Assembly: GCF_036116635.1 (NCBI RefSeq) | Contig: NZ_CP107995.1 | Coordinates: 1,922,001 to 1,986,000, forward strand | Origin: Amycolatopsis sp. NBC_00345 | GTDB taxonomy: Bacteria > Actinomycetota > Actinomycetes > Mycobacteriales > Pseudonocardiaceae | Length of the DNA: 64,000 nt | Reading direction: 5' to 3' | Shown here: positions 41,529-50,755 of the stretch, piece by piece | Layout of the letters: the number at the start of each line of letters is the position of its first letter | How positions within the stretch are numbered: position 1 is the first letter of the stretch | Made by a program: the position numbers and the translations under genes | Notes under the pieces: generated by a model | What the model was told of the DNA's origin: nothing | Database searches by the model: none | Seen by the model: the letters and a program-made list of their open reading frames with translations, nothing else

Positions 41529-42400
41529 CAGGAAGCCTCCTGCGGTGTGGTGGCGCGGCCGTCGATCCACAACGGGTCCCGGGGCCGTTCGCCGGTGACC
41601 CAGTATGCGTCGAGGTCGCGCTCGGTCCAGCCGCGTTCGGCCAGGACCTCCTCGTCGGTGAGCATCCGGCCGGTGCACTCGCCGGGCTCGCCGGTCAGGA
41701 TCTCCATGGCGGCGTCGACGTAGATCTGCGGCCGCCGCCACTGCCCGGGGTCGCCCATCTTGCCGCGGCCCCAGTTCCGGGTGGCCGCGGTGTCGATCGG
41801 CGCCGCCGGCCACAGGGCGTTCGCGGCGATGTTGTCGGCGCGGTGCTCCTCGGCGATGCCCAGTGCCAGCCGGGTCATGCCCATCTTGGTGGTCATGTAC
41901 GCGGCCATGCCGGGCGTGGGCGCGTCGCTGATCGCCGGGCTGTTGGTCAGGATGTGGCCCCACCGCTGCCGGACCAGGTGTGGCAGCGCGTAGTAGGCCA
42001 GCAGGTAGGTCCCCCGGACGTTGACCTGCCACATCAGGTCGTACCGCCGGGGCGGGGTGTCGACCAGCCGCTCCCACCAGAGCGCGCCGGCGTTGCTGAC
42101 CGCGATGTCCACCCGGCCCAGCTCGCCGACGGTCCGGTCGACCAGGTGCCGCACGTCGGTCTCGGCCCGGACGTCGGTCCGGATCGCCAGCGCCCGCACG
42201 CCGAAGGCCCGCGCCTCCGCCGCGACCTCGTGGATGGTGCCGGGCAGCCGGGGGTCCTCGGTCTCGCTCTTGCCGGCCACCACGACGTCCGCCCCGGCGG
42301 CGGCGAGCGCGAGCACCAATGCCCGGCCGATCCCGCGGCTGCCACCGGTCACCACGGCGACCCGGCCGGCCAGTTTTCCGGTGTGGTCCTTGCTGATCAC
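41528..42400 (-). CDS. SDR oxidoreductase, HSDL2-like
   Basis: 290 residues from GTG 42400, which has GAGGAGG six bases upstream; longer in-frame starts lack one. Cofactor motif TGGSRGIG, SNAG in place of NNAG, Ser in TNSPAIS and Tyr/Lys in AYMTTKMGM are present. The extra NWGRGKMGDPGQWRRPQIYVDAAMEIL segment and long C-terminus are typical of the hydroxysteroid-dehydrogenase-like (HSDL2) group. It is cotranscribed with the acyl-CoA ligase. Confidence 0.88.
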   Translation of the reverse strand: MISKDHTGKLAGRVAVVTGGSRGIGRALVLALAAAGADVVVAGKSETEDPRLPGTIHEVAAEARAFGVRALAIRTDVRAETDVRHLVDRTVGELGRVDIAVSNAGALWWERLVDTPPRRYDLMWQVNVRGTYLLAYYALPHLVRQRWGHILTNSPAISDAPTPGMAAYMTTKMGMTRLALGIAEEHRADNIAANALWPAAPIDTAATRNWGRGKMGDPGQWRRPQIYVDAAMEILTGEPGECTGRMLTDEEVLAERGWTERDLDAYWVTGERPRDPLWIDGRATTPQEAS

Positions 42401-42662
42401 CAGGTGCCTCCTCGGGGACGACGTCGTCCTGCGCAGCGTCGGCCACGGCGCGCGGGCGGGCAATGTGCCCCGTGAGCGAGTTACGGCCCGGTTCTTGTCA
42501 CCGGTGCCAATTCAGGGGGTTTGAGCTGGCCGGGATCGGCCACGCGTCGTGCGCCCGCGAGTCGGGCCGGACCACGATCTCGCGCACGTCCGGGTGGCCA
42601 GGCGGGTGAGGAGTCCGGGATCGTTGTTGGCGGTGCCAAGACGTGCGGCCTAATCTGCGGGG

Positions 42663-43838
42663 ATGCAGGAGCTGCCGGCGCTGGTGCACGGCGTCCTCGA
42701 CCGGCTCGACGAGGTCGTCGAGGTCATGTGCCGCCGCGTCTACGACGAGCTCCCCTCCTACCGCGCGGGCACCGTGCCGCCCGCCGCCCTGCGCCGCTCG
42801 GTGCGTGACAACCTCGTGCCCATCCTGCGCAGCCTGAGCGCCCCGGTCCCGCTGGACCTCGGGCCCGCCCGCGCCACCGGCAAGGAGCGGGCCGAGCAGG
42901 ACGCCCCGCTGCCGGAGGTGCTGCGCGCCTTCCGGATCGGTTTCGAGCACCTGTGGCAGGACCTCGTGGAAACCGCGCGGGAGACCGGGACCGCCAGCGA
43001 CGCGAGCCTGGTGGACGCCGCGACGTCGGTCTGGCGCTTGACCGGCGAATGCACCGACGCCATCGCGGCGGCCTACCGCACGGCCTCGATGGAGCTCGCG
43101 GTCCGGCTCGAACACCGGCGCTCGGCCCTGCTGGACGCCCTGTTCCTCGGCACGCTCACCGACAAGACCACGCTGTGGGAGGCCGCGGAAGCGCTCGAAG
43201 TGCCGCTGACGGACCGGTTCCTGGTCCTGGCCACCGCCCCGGCGGATACGACCGAGCCGGTCCCGGCGAACCTCGACGCACGCCTGCGCCGCCGCGGTGT
43301 CCGTGCCACGTGGAGGTGGCAGCCGGACGCCCTGACCGGCCTGCTGGTGCTCGGCGCCTCGGTCGCGGAAGCCGCCGTCGTCGCGGACCTGGAAGCCGTG
43401 GCGTCCGGCGACATCGGTGTCAGCGGCCTCTTCGGGCACCTGCGCGAGGCGCCGGACGCGGTCCACGGCGCCCGGGTCGCGTTGACGACCCTCAGCCACC
43501 AGGGGCGCCGGGTCGTCCAGTACGACACGACGCCCCTGGCGATGCTGGTCAGCGCGGCCCCGGCGGAGGCGGAACGGGTCGCCCGGGAGGTGTTCGGCGC
43601 CCTGCTCGCGCTCAAACCGCACGAGAGCGCCGTCCTGACCCGCACCCTCCGGGCCTGGTGCGCGAGCGACGGTTCGCCGGGCCGCGCCGCCGAAGCACTG
43701 CACTGCCACGCCAACACGATCCGCTACCGGCTGCGGCGGATCGAAGACCTCACCGGCCGTTCGCTGCGCAGCCCGCGGGACCTGGCCGAGATCGTCACGG
43801 CGCTCAACGCTTTGCGTGTCATCCGCGAGAAGGAGTAG
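42663..43838 (+). CDS. PucR/CdaR-family transcriptional regulator
   Basis: 391 residues. A GGDEF-like/central domain (about 130-300) is followed by the C-terminal PucR helix-turn-helix: LRAWCASDGSPGRAAEALHCHANTIRYRLRRIEDLTGRSLRSPRDLAEIVTAL. The N-terminal 130 residues form the helical RsbR-like region seen in actinobacterial members. It is divergent from the SDR-ligase operon, with 262 bases between them that contain no other gene, and probably activates that operon. Confidence 0.92.
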   Translation: MQELPALVHGVLDRLDEVVEVMCRRVYDELPSYRAGTVPPAALRRSVRDNLVPILRSLSAPVPLDLGPARATGKERAEQDAPLPEVLRAFRIGFEHLWQDLVETARETGTASDASLVDAATSVWRLTGECTDAIAAAYRTASMELAVRLEHRRSALLDALFLGTLTDKTTLWEAAEALEVPLTDRFLVLATAPADTTEPVPANLDARLRRRGVRATWRWQPDALTGLLVLGASVAEAAVVADLEAVASGDIGVSGLFGHLREAPDAVHGARVALTTLSHQGRRVVQYDTTPLAMLVSAAPAEAERVAREVFGALLALKPHESAVLTRTLRAWCASDGSPGRAAEALHCHANTIRYRLRRIEDLTGRSLRSPRDLAEIVTALNALRVIREKE

Positions 43839-43845
43839 CCGGGAA

Positions 43846-44832
43846 TCAGTGCAGCGGAAGGCTTTCGACGGTGAACACCGGGCTGGTCAGCGGAGTGCCG
43901 TACAGGTAGGTGTCCATCTGGGAGTTGGTCACCAGCAGCCGGTCCCCGCTCACGGCGACACCGGTGGTCGTATCGGCCCCCGGGTAGGAGCGTTCGGAGA
44001 CGACGGTGGCCCGGGTGTTGTCACCGGAGAGCCGCACTGTGTCGATCTCGTTGTTCACGGAACGGGCGACGTACAAGGTGTTGCCTCGCAACGCGATGCC
44101 GTCGGCGCTGGTGAGGGCGGGGGCGGCGATCTTGCGGATTTCGCCGGTGGCGAGCGTGAGCCGGTAGAGCGCGCCGCTGTACCAGTAGCCGATGATCAGG
44201 GACCTGCCGTCGGGGGTGGCGACGATGCCGTTGCCGTTGGACTGGCCGGCCACGTAGTCCGGCAGGCGGTAGGCCTCCTGCAGGGTGTGCTGGGCGCCGG
44301 TGGCGGGGGCGTTCACCGCGGCGGCCGGGATCCGGTAGACCACGGCGCGGAAGGAGTCGGTGAGGTAGACGTCCCCGTTGGGTGTGACGGCGGCGTCGTT
44401 GACGAGGGTCGGGGCGCCCGTGCCGGGGACGGTGTAGGTGGAAACGAGCTTTCCGGCGTTGGTGTAGATGAAGAATCGACCGGTGAACGCGCCGGCGACC
44501 AGCAGCCGGTTGCCGGTGATCTTGATCCCGGTGGCCTGGGTACGGCCGTCCTGGCCGCCCGGCAGGAAGGGGTCGAGCGTCTTCGCCCCGGGGCGCCCGC
44601 GGTAGACGGTGCCGTCGGCGATGCTGGCGGTGTAGACGTAGTGGTTGTCGGCCGCGACGCTTTCGGGGAAGGCGTTGCCGCCGTTGATCGTGATCGTGCG
44701 GGCGCAGTCCTCCCGGCCATGGGACGGCGCGGCGGCGGCGGGAATCGTGAGGGCGGCCAGGGCGGTGGACGCCGCGGTGAGGATGAAGAGCGCGCGTCCC
44801 CAGGTGGCGTGTGCGGTGGTGCGGGTGGACAT
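43846..44832 (-). CDS. Secreted SMP-30/NHL-like beta-propeller protein
   Basis: 328 residues from ATG 44832. A signal peptide spans about the first 38 residues (ALFILTAASTALAALTIPAAAA), so the protein should be exported. The rest consists of propeller-like blades: VAADNHYVYTASIADGTVYRG, ATGIKITGNRLLVAG, VNDAAVTPNGDVYLTDSF, GNGIVATPDGRSLIIGYW and GIALRGNTLYVAR. It resembles SMP-30/gluconolaconase and superoxide-dismutase-like secreted proteins of actinobacteria. Substrate and role are unknown. It is divergent from the HxlR gene. Confidence 0.82.
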   Translation of the reverse strand: MSTRTTAHATWGRALFILTAASTALAALTIPAAAAPSHGREDCARTITINGGNAFPESVAADNHYVYTASIADGTVYRGRPGAKTLDPFLPGGQDGRTQATGIKITGNRLLVAGAFTGRFFIYTNAGKLVSTYTVPGTGAPTLVNDAAVTPNGDVYLTDSFRAVVYRIPAAAVNAPATGAQHTLQEAYRLPDYVAGQSNGNGIVATPDGRSLIIGYWYSGALYRLTLATGEIRKIAAPALTSADGIALRGNTLYVARSVNNEIDTVRLSGDNTRATVVSERSYPGADTTTGVAVSGDRLLVTNSQMDTYLYGTPLTSPVFTVESLPLH

Positions 44833-45153
44833 CGTTGATGGACCTTTCCGGTTGATTCGGAGGGAAGTGCTCTCTGGTGCTGGTAGGGCGGGGGTCGTCG
44901 GTTCGGATTCCTCGACCACGGCGCGTGCGGCGACCTGGGTCAGCGCAGCGCGTCAGCACGGCCGCGGCGTAGTCGGCCCGGCGCACCACGACACCGCGGT
45001 CCTCCAGTGACAACAATCGACATCGACGATCCTCATTCCCGCCGCGGCCTTCCGCGGCGTCACGGGGACCACGATGGCCTCATGACTTACTATCGGGAAG
45101 TAGCCACTTCTCGGTAAGGTAGCCACCTGTCGGAAAGCAATGAGGTGAGTGCA
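44833..45153. promoter_or_regulatory. Intergenic region with paired HxlR operators
   Basis: No gene is supported in these 321 bases. Near the right end lie two related symmetric sites 19 bases apart: AAGTAGCCACTT (45098-45109) and AGGTAGCCACCT (45117-45128). Each is AAGT/AGGT-agcc-ACTT/ACCT, and each is preceded by TCGG. They sit just ahead of the HxlR start at 45154 and are its likely binding sites. The left 250 bases show no repeat or promoter I can defend. Confidence 0.6.
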
Positions 45154-45552
45154 GTGTCAACCAGCAAGGCTGTGGCCGAGGCGACACCGTCGTGGGACCC
45201 GTACACGCGCGGCTGCCCGTCACGCGACCTGCTCGACCGGATTGGCGACAAGTGGTCGATCCTCGTGCTGGGCGAGCTCGGCAAGGAGGGGGCGTGCCGG
45301 TTCACCCAGCTGCGCAACCGGCTGTCGGGGGTGAGCGAGAAGATGCTCACCCAGACGCTGCGCGCCCTCGAACGCGACGGCCTGGTCCGGCGAACCGTCT
45401 ACCCGGCGGTGCCGGTGCGCGTGGAGTACGAGCTGACTCCACTGGGCGTGACACTCCGGGCGCCGCTGAAGGCGCTCACGGAGTGGTCGGTGCAGCACCT
45501 GCCGGAAGTCCTCGCCGCCCGCGAGACGTACGCCGCCGAGCACACCGGCTGA
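45154..45552 (+). CDS. HxlR-family transcriptional regulator
   Basis: 132 residues from GTG 45154 (GAGG eight bases upstream; GTG 45145 also possible). The family hallmarks are the N-terminal Cys in RGCPSRDLLDRIGDKWSILVLGEL and the winged helix RFTQLRNRLSGVSEKMLTQTLRALERDGLVRRTVYPAVPVRVEYELTPLG. HxlR proteins often sense electrophiles or quinones through the conserved Cys. Two palindromes upstream suggest autoregulation and control of the divergent secreted propeller gene. Confidence 0.93.
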   Translation: MSTSKAVAEATPSWDPYTRGCPSRDLLDRIGDKWSILVLGELGKEGACRFTQLRNRLSGVSEKMLTQTLRALERDGLVRRTVYPAVPVRVEYELTPLGVTLRAPLKALTEWSVQHLPEVLAARETYAAEHTG

Positions 45553-45588
45553 CGTCCGCCTGCGCGCAGGGCTCCGGAACAGCGGTGT

Positions 45589-46911
45589 TCACGGAATCTG
45601 TGCCAGCCGCTCCGCGATCGTGGAGGAGATCTTTCCGAGAACTGCCTGCACGGTGCTCAGCTGGGCGTAGTCGGCGCTGTTGAACGCGTTCATGCGGACG
45701 ACGTGCCGCCCGGCCTTGAAGACGAGGTCGGAAGGGCCGTTGGGGGTCGAGACCCAGCACACGTCGCCATCGCCGAGCTGGGCGGTCTCGGCCTTCGGCG
45801 CGGCTCCGGGATGCGGGTAGTCCGGCGAGCACTGGGCATGGTTGTCGTAAGCCGCGCCCCGGACGGTGTTGTACGTGTCGATCGTGACCGAGATGCCGTC
45901 CTGCTTGCTGAGGTCGCCCGTGTAGGCGTGGTTCATGCGGTAGCAACTGCTCGAGACATAGCTCCACGGCCCCATGTCCGGCTTGCCGGAGTCCTGGGCG
46001 TCGGCGGTTAGCGGCATGGCGCCCACGCTCGAACTCTCCTTGACCCGGGCGGACGCGGTGTCGTTGGTGAACGACAGCGACCAGTCCTCCGGTTTGTAGA
46101 CCGCACACGCCAACGGCATGTTCCAAGGCGACCCGAACCTGAAGTCGGACAACCCTACCTGGTCCGGGCCGGAGGCCAGCTTGTCCGCCACATGGCCGGT
46201 CAGGAAACCGATGATGTCGTCGGGATTCCTGGTGATGCCCTCGTGCCGGTCACCACCGGTGCGAACGGTCAAAGTGGCCCAGTACTGGTCACCGCCCCAG
46301 AAGTAGTACACCTGGTACTCGTCCGGAAAGACGAGCGTCCCCATGGTCACGTAGATCTGCAGATCGCCCCGGGTCTCCTGCCGGACGGCGTGGGAATGCA
46401 CCTGGTCCTGGGTCTCCTTATTGGTGGCGTTGCGCCAGGCGCTCTCCCTGTCGCTGCTCATGTCATCGCTCTCGAACTGCTTCTGGCTGATGCTGAGCGC
46501 AATCTCGTCGCTGTCCTGCTTGCCCCAGGTTTCGCAGGTGGACGCCGGTTCCGGGGAGATGCTCGGACCGGTGGATTCGTAGGTGACGGCGCCGGGCGCC
46601 GGCGGCCCGTCGTCAGCGGTGAATTTCTCCTGCATCAGCTCTCGCGCCGGATTGATCTCGAACCCGGCCTGGGGCAAAAGGTCCGGGTTCACGATCGCGC
46701 AGGCGTCGTAGACCGGGTGCCCGGCGTACGTCTTGGCGTGGGCGGGGGCGGTGATCGTGCTGACCAGCCGGAGCCCGCTCTCGGCCCGATTCGCTTGCGG
46801 GGTACCGGCGGCCCGTGCGTTGCCGTCGATAGCCGTAGTGCACCCCGTGATCGCCATTGTCACCGACGCCGCCATGCAGATTCCCGCGGCGACCCTCCCG
46901 GAAAACCTCAC
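45589..46911 (-). CDS. Secreted lipoprotein, DUF3558-like
   Basis: 440 residues from GTG 46911. The signal peptide ends in lipobox AITGC, so the protein is a lipoprotein on the outer membrane face. Two halves each carry pairs of conserved cysteines (VYDACAIVNPDLLPQAGF with TCETWG; PLACAVYKPEDW with SSCYRM and DVCW), suggesting a tandem pair of DUF3558-like domains typical of actinobacteria. The function is unknown. It is 98 bases downstream of the LysR gene on the same strand. Confidence 0.8.
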   Translation of the reverse strand: MRFSGRVAAGICMAASVTMAITGCTTAIDGNARAAGTPQANRAESGLRLVSTITAPAHAKTYAGHPVYDACAIVNPDLLPQAGFEINPARELMQEKFTADDGPPAPGAVTYESTGPSISPEPASTCETWGKQDSDEIALSISQKQFESDDMSSDRESAWRNATNKETQDQVHSHAVRQETRGDLQIYVTMGTLVFPDEYQVYYFWGGDQYWATLTVRTGGDRHEGITRNPDDIIGFLTGHVADKLASGPDQVGLSDFRFGSPWNMPLACAVYKPEDWSLSFTNDTASARVKESSSVGAMPLTADAQDSGKPDMGPWSYVSSSCYRMNHAYTGDLSKQDGISVTIDTYNTVRGAAYDNHAQCSPDYPHPGAAPKAETAQLGDGDVCWVSTPNGPSDLVFKAGRHVVRMNAFNSADYAQLSTVQAVLGKISSTIAERLAQIP

Positions 46912-47009
46912 CAAGCCCCCTGCCCCGTAATGGTCGACGTGCCGACCCTAAACCACGGCGCCTTCGGGAGATCGACAATCGCCGTTCTGGTGCGCAGCTT
47001 GCCCGGTTC

Positions 47010-47942
47010 TCAGCGGGCCCAGTCCGGGACCCACACGTCGTCGCGGGATGTTTCCTTGTACCTGGTGAAGAGGTATTTGAGGAAACTCGCGAGGACGGGG
47101 TGGGTATTGTCCGCTCGCCAGATCACGGACTGCGGGTAGACCGGAGTCGGGTCGACGACGGGAATCCGGCGGAGGTCATAGGTTTCCGGCCAGAGATATC
47201 GCGAACCTTCGCCGACGAAGGTCGCGAGGCGGGTCGAGTCGGCGATTTCGGCGAGGAGCGCTTCGACGCCGAAGCTCGGGCCGATCGTGTCGATGGTGAG
47301 CCCGAACGCTTGGGCCAGATCGTCGTAGTAACCGATCGGCTCGGCGTCGGCCATGCCGGGCATCCAGATGGGGTGCCCGGTGAGCTCGGCCAAGGTCACC
47401 GTCTTGGCGTTCGCCAACGGGTGCCGCGGGCCGACCAGCACCTCGTGCCGGTCGTCGATGACGCGCGACGACCGGAGGCCGCGCGGGACCGTGCGGGCTG
47501 ACGCTCGCAAGGAGCGAAATGTGGCATCGAGAGTGCCGGCGCTGATTTCGGCCAGCGCCGATGCCGCGTCACCATGGGACAGGGCCACGACATCGAGCTC
47601 GATGCCGGGTTGCTGCTGGTAGAAGGCATGGAGGAGGCCGGACGGTGCGATCCTGCGGTTGACGACATCGATCCGCAGCGCCCGGCGTCCAGGCGTCACC
47701 GCCGTCGTGACGCGCTCGGCGGCCCGGAGCAGCTCACGTGCGTGGGGTAGCAGGGCGTGCCCGTCGACGGTGAGCCGGACACCTCTGGCGAGCCGCGTGA
47801 AGAGCTTGACACCGAGTTCTCGCTCCAGGCCGGCCACTCGTCTGGACGCGCCCTGCTGAGTGATGCCCAGATCGTCGGCCGCCGTCTGAAACTGGCCGGT
47901 GTCGGTGATGGCGACGAAGGTGCGAACCGCTTCGAGATCCAC
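47010..47942 (-). CDS. LysR-family transcriptional regulator
   Basis: 310 residues. The helix-turn-helix is VRTFVAITDTGQFQTAADDLGITQQGASRRVAGLERELGVKLF. It has a C-terminal effector domain with typical LVGPRHPLANAKTVTLAEL. A seven-base inverted repeat lies 17 bases upstream of the start. The nearest divergent gene is the quinone-oxidoreductase-like gene some 500 bases away, a possible target. Confidence 0.92.
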   Translation of the reverse strand: MDLEAVRTFVAITDTGQFQTAADDLGITQQGASRRVAGLERELGVKLFTRLARGVRLTVDGHALLPHARELLRAAERVTTAVTPGRRALRIDVVNRRIAPSGLLHAFYQQQPGIELDVVALSHGDAASALAEISAGTLDATFRSLRASARTVPRGLRSSRVIDDRHEVLVGPRHPLANAKTVTLAELTGHPIWMPGMADAEPIGYYDDLAQAFGLTIDTIGPSFGVEALLAEIADSTRLATFVGEGSRYLWPETYDLRRIPVVDPTPVYPQSVIWRADNTHPVLASFLKYLFTRYKETSRDDVWVPDWAR

Positions 47943-48471
47943 ACCGGGGAACCTACTCCCACAACGACCGGTTGTGGCACGTGCCTGGATTCGTTGTGAT
48001 CCACCTCCGGCCAGCAGCTCGGCTCGGACCGGTCAGCCCGTGCCGCGGAGCGGCGGACTGCCAAGCGATCGTGACGGTGGACTCCGATGGAGAGGTCGGG
48101 GCGGATGTCCTCGGCGGATTCGCCGACCGCGTGAAAGAAGCCGAACAGCGTCCGCCCGGCGCCGGCCACGCGAACCGCGGGGCCAGATCACGCGACGGGT
48201 GGCTACGGCGGGAAGCCGGATTACGGCCAGCGCGGCGGCAGCGCCGCTTCCTGGCGCGTCCACTGGGAAAATTCCGGCCACGACCGGGCTTGCGACATCA
48301 GCGGCGCCCACCCTGGTGCCCCTGCCGCGAACCTCCGCTGCCCGGCAGGCTCGCCATCCCCGGCCACCCGCAGCTGCCGTGGCCCCTGCGACCGGAATCC
48401 CGCCGGACCTGCGACTGCAGGCGCATCCTGACTGGGGAACATCAACCGGGGCCTGAATGTTGATGCCGATC
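47943..48471. other. Long intergenic stretch with a LysR-type palindrome
   Basis: 529 bases without a gene I can support. CCACAAC (47959-47965) and GTTGTGG (47971-47977), five bases apart, form a likely LysR operator. The remainder is open in several frames by virtue of high GC, but no frame shows a ribosome binding site plus recognisable domain. It may be decayed coding DNA. Confidence 0.45.
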
Positions 48472-49404
48472 ATGAAGGCAATGGCGCTACAGCGCTACGG
48501 CGGTCCGGACGACCTGGAGCTGATGGAGCGGCCGACGCCGGCGGTCGCTCCTGGTGAGTTCCTGGTCCGGGTCAAGGCCGCGGGCGTGAACCCGGCCGAC
48601 TGGAAGGTCGGCGGCGGCAGTCTCGACGGCGTCATGGAGGCTCGGTTCCCGCTCATCCCGGGCTGGGAGGTCGCCGGTGTCGTCGAAGCCCGGGGCTTCG
48701 ATGCCACCGAGTTCGAGGTCGGCGACGAGGTCGTCGGCTACATCAGCAAGGACTGGGCGCAGAACGGCGGCTATGCCGAACTGGTCTCGGCGCCGGCTCG
48801 GACCCTGGCCCGTAAGCCGGAGTCCTGGGACTGGGCGCGTGCGGCTTGCCTGCCGCTGCCTGGGCTGACGGCGTACCAAGCCATCAAACGGATCAACGTC
48901 GGAAAGGGCGACACTGTCCTGGTCCACGGAGCCGCCGGCGGGGTCGGCTCGCTCGGTGCGCAGATCGCCGTCGCTCGCGGCGCCAGGGTCATCGGCACCG
49001 CCGGTGAGCGCAACCACGGCTTCCTGCGCGAACTCGGCGCCACACCAGTCACCTACGGCGAGGGTCTGGCCGAGCGGGTGCGCCAGCTGGCACCCGAGGG
49101 CATCAACGCGGCGCTCGACTGCTACGGCGGCGACGCGGTGGCAGTCTCACAGAAGGTCTTGAAGGACCCGGCGCGGGTCGTATCCGTGGCCGATCTCACC
49201 GTCACCGACCAGGGCGGCCACTTGGTATGGGCTCGCCCCAACGCCGGCGATCTGACCGAGCTGGTCGATCTCGCCGAGTCCGGGAAGCTGTCCATTACCG
49301 TGAACCGCTCTTTCCCGCTGGAGCAGGCGGCCGATGCCTGGCGGGCCCTCCAGGAGGAAGGCCGCGCCCGCGGCCGGATCGTGCTGGACATCGACGCGAG
49401 CTGA
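48472..49404 (+). CDS. NADP-dependent quinone oxidoreductase-like MDR protein
   Basis: 310 residues from ATG 48472 (MKAMALQRYGGPDDLEL). It has the medium-chain reductase layout: N-terminal GroES-like domain with VRVKAAGVNPADWKVGGG, then a Rossmann domain with VLVHGAAGGVGSLGAQIAVARGARVIGTAGERN. There are no structural-zinc cysteines, so it belongs to the zeta-crystallin/QOR group that reduces quinones or enones with NADPH. In-frame TTG 48457 and ATG 48463 are alternatives. Confidence 0.9.
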   Translation: MKAMALQRYGGPDDLELMERPTPAVAPGEFLVRVKAAGVNPADWKVGGGSLDGVMEARFPLIPGWEVAGVVEARGFDATEFEVGDEVVGYISKDWAQNGGYAELVSAPARTLARKPESWDWARAACLPLPGLTAYQAIKRINVGKGDTVLVHGAAGGVGSLGAQIAVARGARVIGTAGERNHGFLRELGATPVTYGEGLAERVRQLAPEGINAALDCYGGDAVAVSQKVLKDPARVVSVADLTVTDQGGHLVWARPNAGDLTELVDLAESGKLSITVNRSFPLEQAADAWRALQEEGRARGRIVLDIDAS

Positions 49405-49561
49405 CCTTCCCGGCCGCGGCGAAGGACGTGCAGACGGACTTCGCCGGGATCCGCACGCGTCGGCCGCGCAAGGACGTCGCAAAGGCGGCACCCGCGCCGG
49501 GCACGCCCTCGATGTCGAGAAGCGCATTGATGACAGCAACTGGCTGTTGCCGGTGCCTAGC

Positions 49562-50026
49562 TCACAGTGGAATGGCGTGCTGGGTGACGTAGTGCCGGAT
49601 CAACGCTTCGATCGAGCGGCGAAAGGAATCCTGCCGGCTGTCGCTCAGAGTGCCCGCCAGCTGGCCGATCTCGGTTCGGATCGCCTCGCGCACCAGGTGC
49701 ACGACGGCTCGGCCGGCGTCGGTGACGGTGACGTGGACGGCGCGCCGGTTGGCGGGGACCGCGATCCGTTGCACCAGTCCACGCCGCTCGGCGCGGTCGA
49801 CCAGGCCGGTGACGCTGGACTTCTCCAGCTCCAGGATGCCGGCCAGCTGTCGCATGCCGATCTCGCGGTCGTCGAGCACGGCGAGCATCCGCAGCTGGGT
49901 GACCGACAGTCCTTGTTCTCCGGCGAGGCGCCCCAGGATCGCCTGCACGATGAACGACAGCTGGATAAGTCCGTCGATCAGGTTCAGGTCCGGCGCCTGG
50001 GCGCCTTCAGGTGCGGAAGCGGTCAC
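49562..50026 (-). CDS. MarR-family regulator, divergent from an FMN reductase
   Basis: 154 residues with winged helix QGLSVTQLRMLAVLDDREIGMRQLAGILELEKSSVTGLVDRAERRGLVQRIAVPANRRAVHVTVTDAG. It is divergent from the FMN reductase, and a 16-base direct repeat lies between them. MarR proteins beside quinone or azo reductases commonly derepress them on exposure to electrophiles or phenols. Confidence 0.92.
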   Translation of the reverse strand: MTASAPEGAQAPDLNLIDGLIQLSFIVQAILGRLAGEQGLSVTQLRMLAVLDDREIGMRQLAGILELEKSSVTGLVDRAERRGLVQRIAVPANRRAVHVTVTDAGRAVVHLVREAIRTEIGQLAGTLSDSRQDSFRRSIEALIRHYVTQHAIPL

Positions 50027-50048
50027 AGCGACCAGGTTATCTTGACTG

Positions 50049-50086
50049 AGTTCGTGACACCAACTATGTTAGTTCGTGACACCAAC
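50049..50086. promoter_or_regulatory. Direct-repeat operator between marR and FMN reductase
   Basis: AGTTCGTGACACCAAC occurs at 50049-50064 and identically at 50071-50086, exactly two helical turns apart (22 bases). Each half contains GTT and AAC in opposite orientation, so each may be one dimer site. Confidence 0.7.
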
Positions 50087-50152
50087 AGTACGTGCAACCA
50101 ACCTGCATGCGGACTGCTCATCGCCGTCCTCGAGACAGAGAAGAAGTACTCC

Positions 50153-50722
50153 GTGACAGGCAAGAAACGCATCGCTGTCGTCATCGGCAGCACCCGCCCC
50201 ACCCGCATCTGCGGCGGTATCGCCGCCTGGGCACGCGACAGCCTGCAAAAGGACAGCGACCTCGACTACGACCTGATCGATCTCGCCGAGATCGCGTTGC
50301 CGTTTCTGGACGAACCCGTCAAGGCCGCGTTGCAGCAGTACGAGCATGAGCACACCCGGGCCTGGAGCAAGCTCGTACAGAGCTATCACGGATTCCTGTT
50401 CGTGTTCCCGCAATACAACTGGGGCTACCCGGGGGTACTCAAGAACGCACTGGACTACCTCTACCGGGAATGGCACGACCACCCCGCGAGCCTGCTCACC
50501 TACGGCACCCGCGGCGGCGGCAAGGCCGCTGAACAGTTCATCAGCATCCTGCACGGACTGCACATGCGAGTGCTCGACACACACGTCGAAGCCGTCATCA
50601 CCGACCAAGACGTCGACGACGACTGGCAGCTGCGCGACCTCGACAGCACGCTGCGCCCGAATCGCGCGCAGCTGCGCAAGATCGACGAAGAGATGGCCGA
50701 AGCGCTCTCCGACAGCCAATAA
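50153..50722 (+). CDS. NADPH-dependent FMN reductase / quinone reductase
   Basis: 189 residues from GTG 50153. The flavodoxin-like fold begins KRIAVVIGSTRPTRICGGIAAWARDSL, with the FMN phosphate loop GSTR, and continues to the family motif FVFPQYNWGYPGVLKNALDYLYREW. This is the ChrR/YieF/azoreductase-like group that reduces quinones, azo dyes or chromate with NAD(P)H. It is probably induced through the divergent MarR. It may form an operon with the dehydrogenase 33 bases downstream. Confidence 0.92.
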   Translation: MTGKKRIAVVIGSTRPTRICGGIAAWARDSLQKDSDLDYDLIDLAEIALPFLDEPVKAALQQYEHEHTRAWSKLVQSYHGFLFVFPQYNWGYPGVLKNALDYLYREWHDHPASLLTYGTRGGGKAAEQFISILHGLHMRVLDTHVEAVITDQDVDDDWQLRDLDSTLRPNRAQLRKIDEEMAEALSDSQ

Positions 50723-50755
50723 TCGCACCCTGTTACGAGAAATGGAGAAACAATC

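Noticed and set aside
47972..48463. 163-codon plus-strand frame between lysR and the oxidoreductase
   Set aside because: The composition is Arg/Pro/Gly-rich, and no motif or ribosome binding site supports translation.
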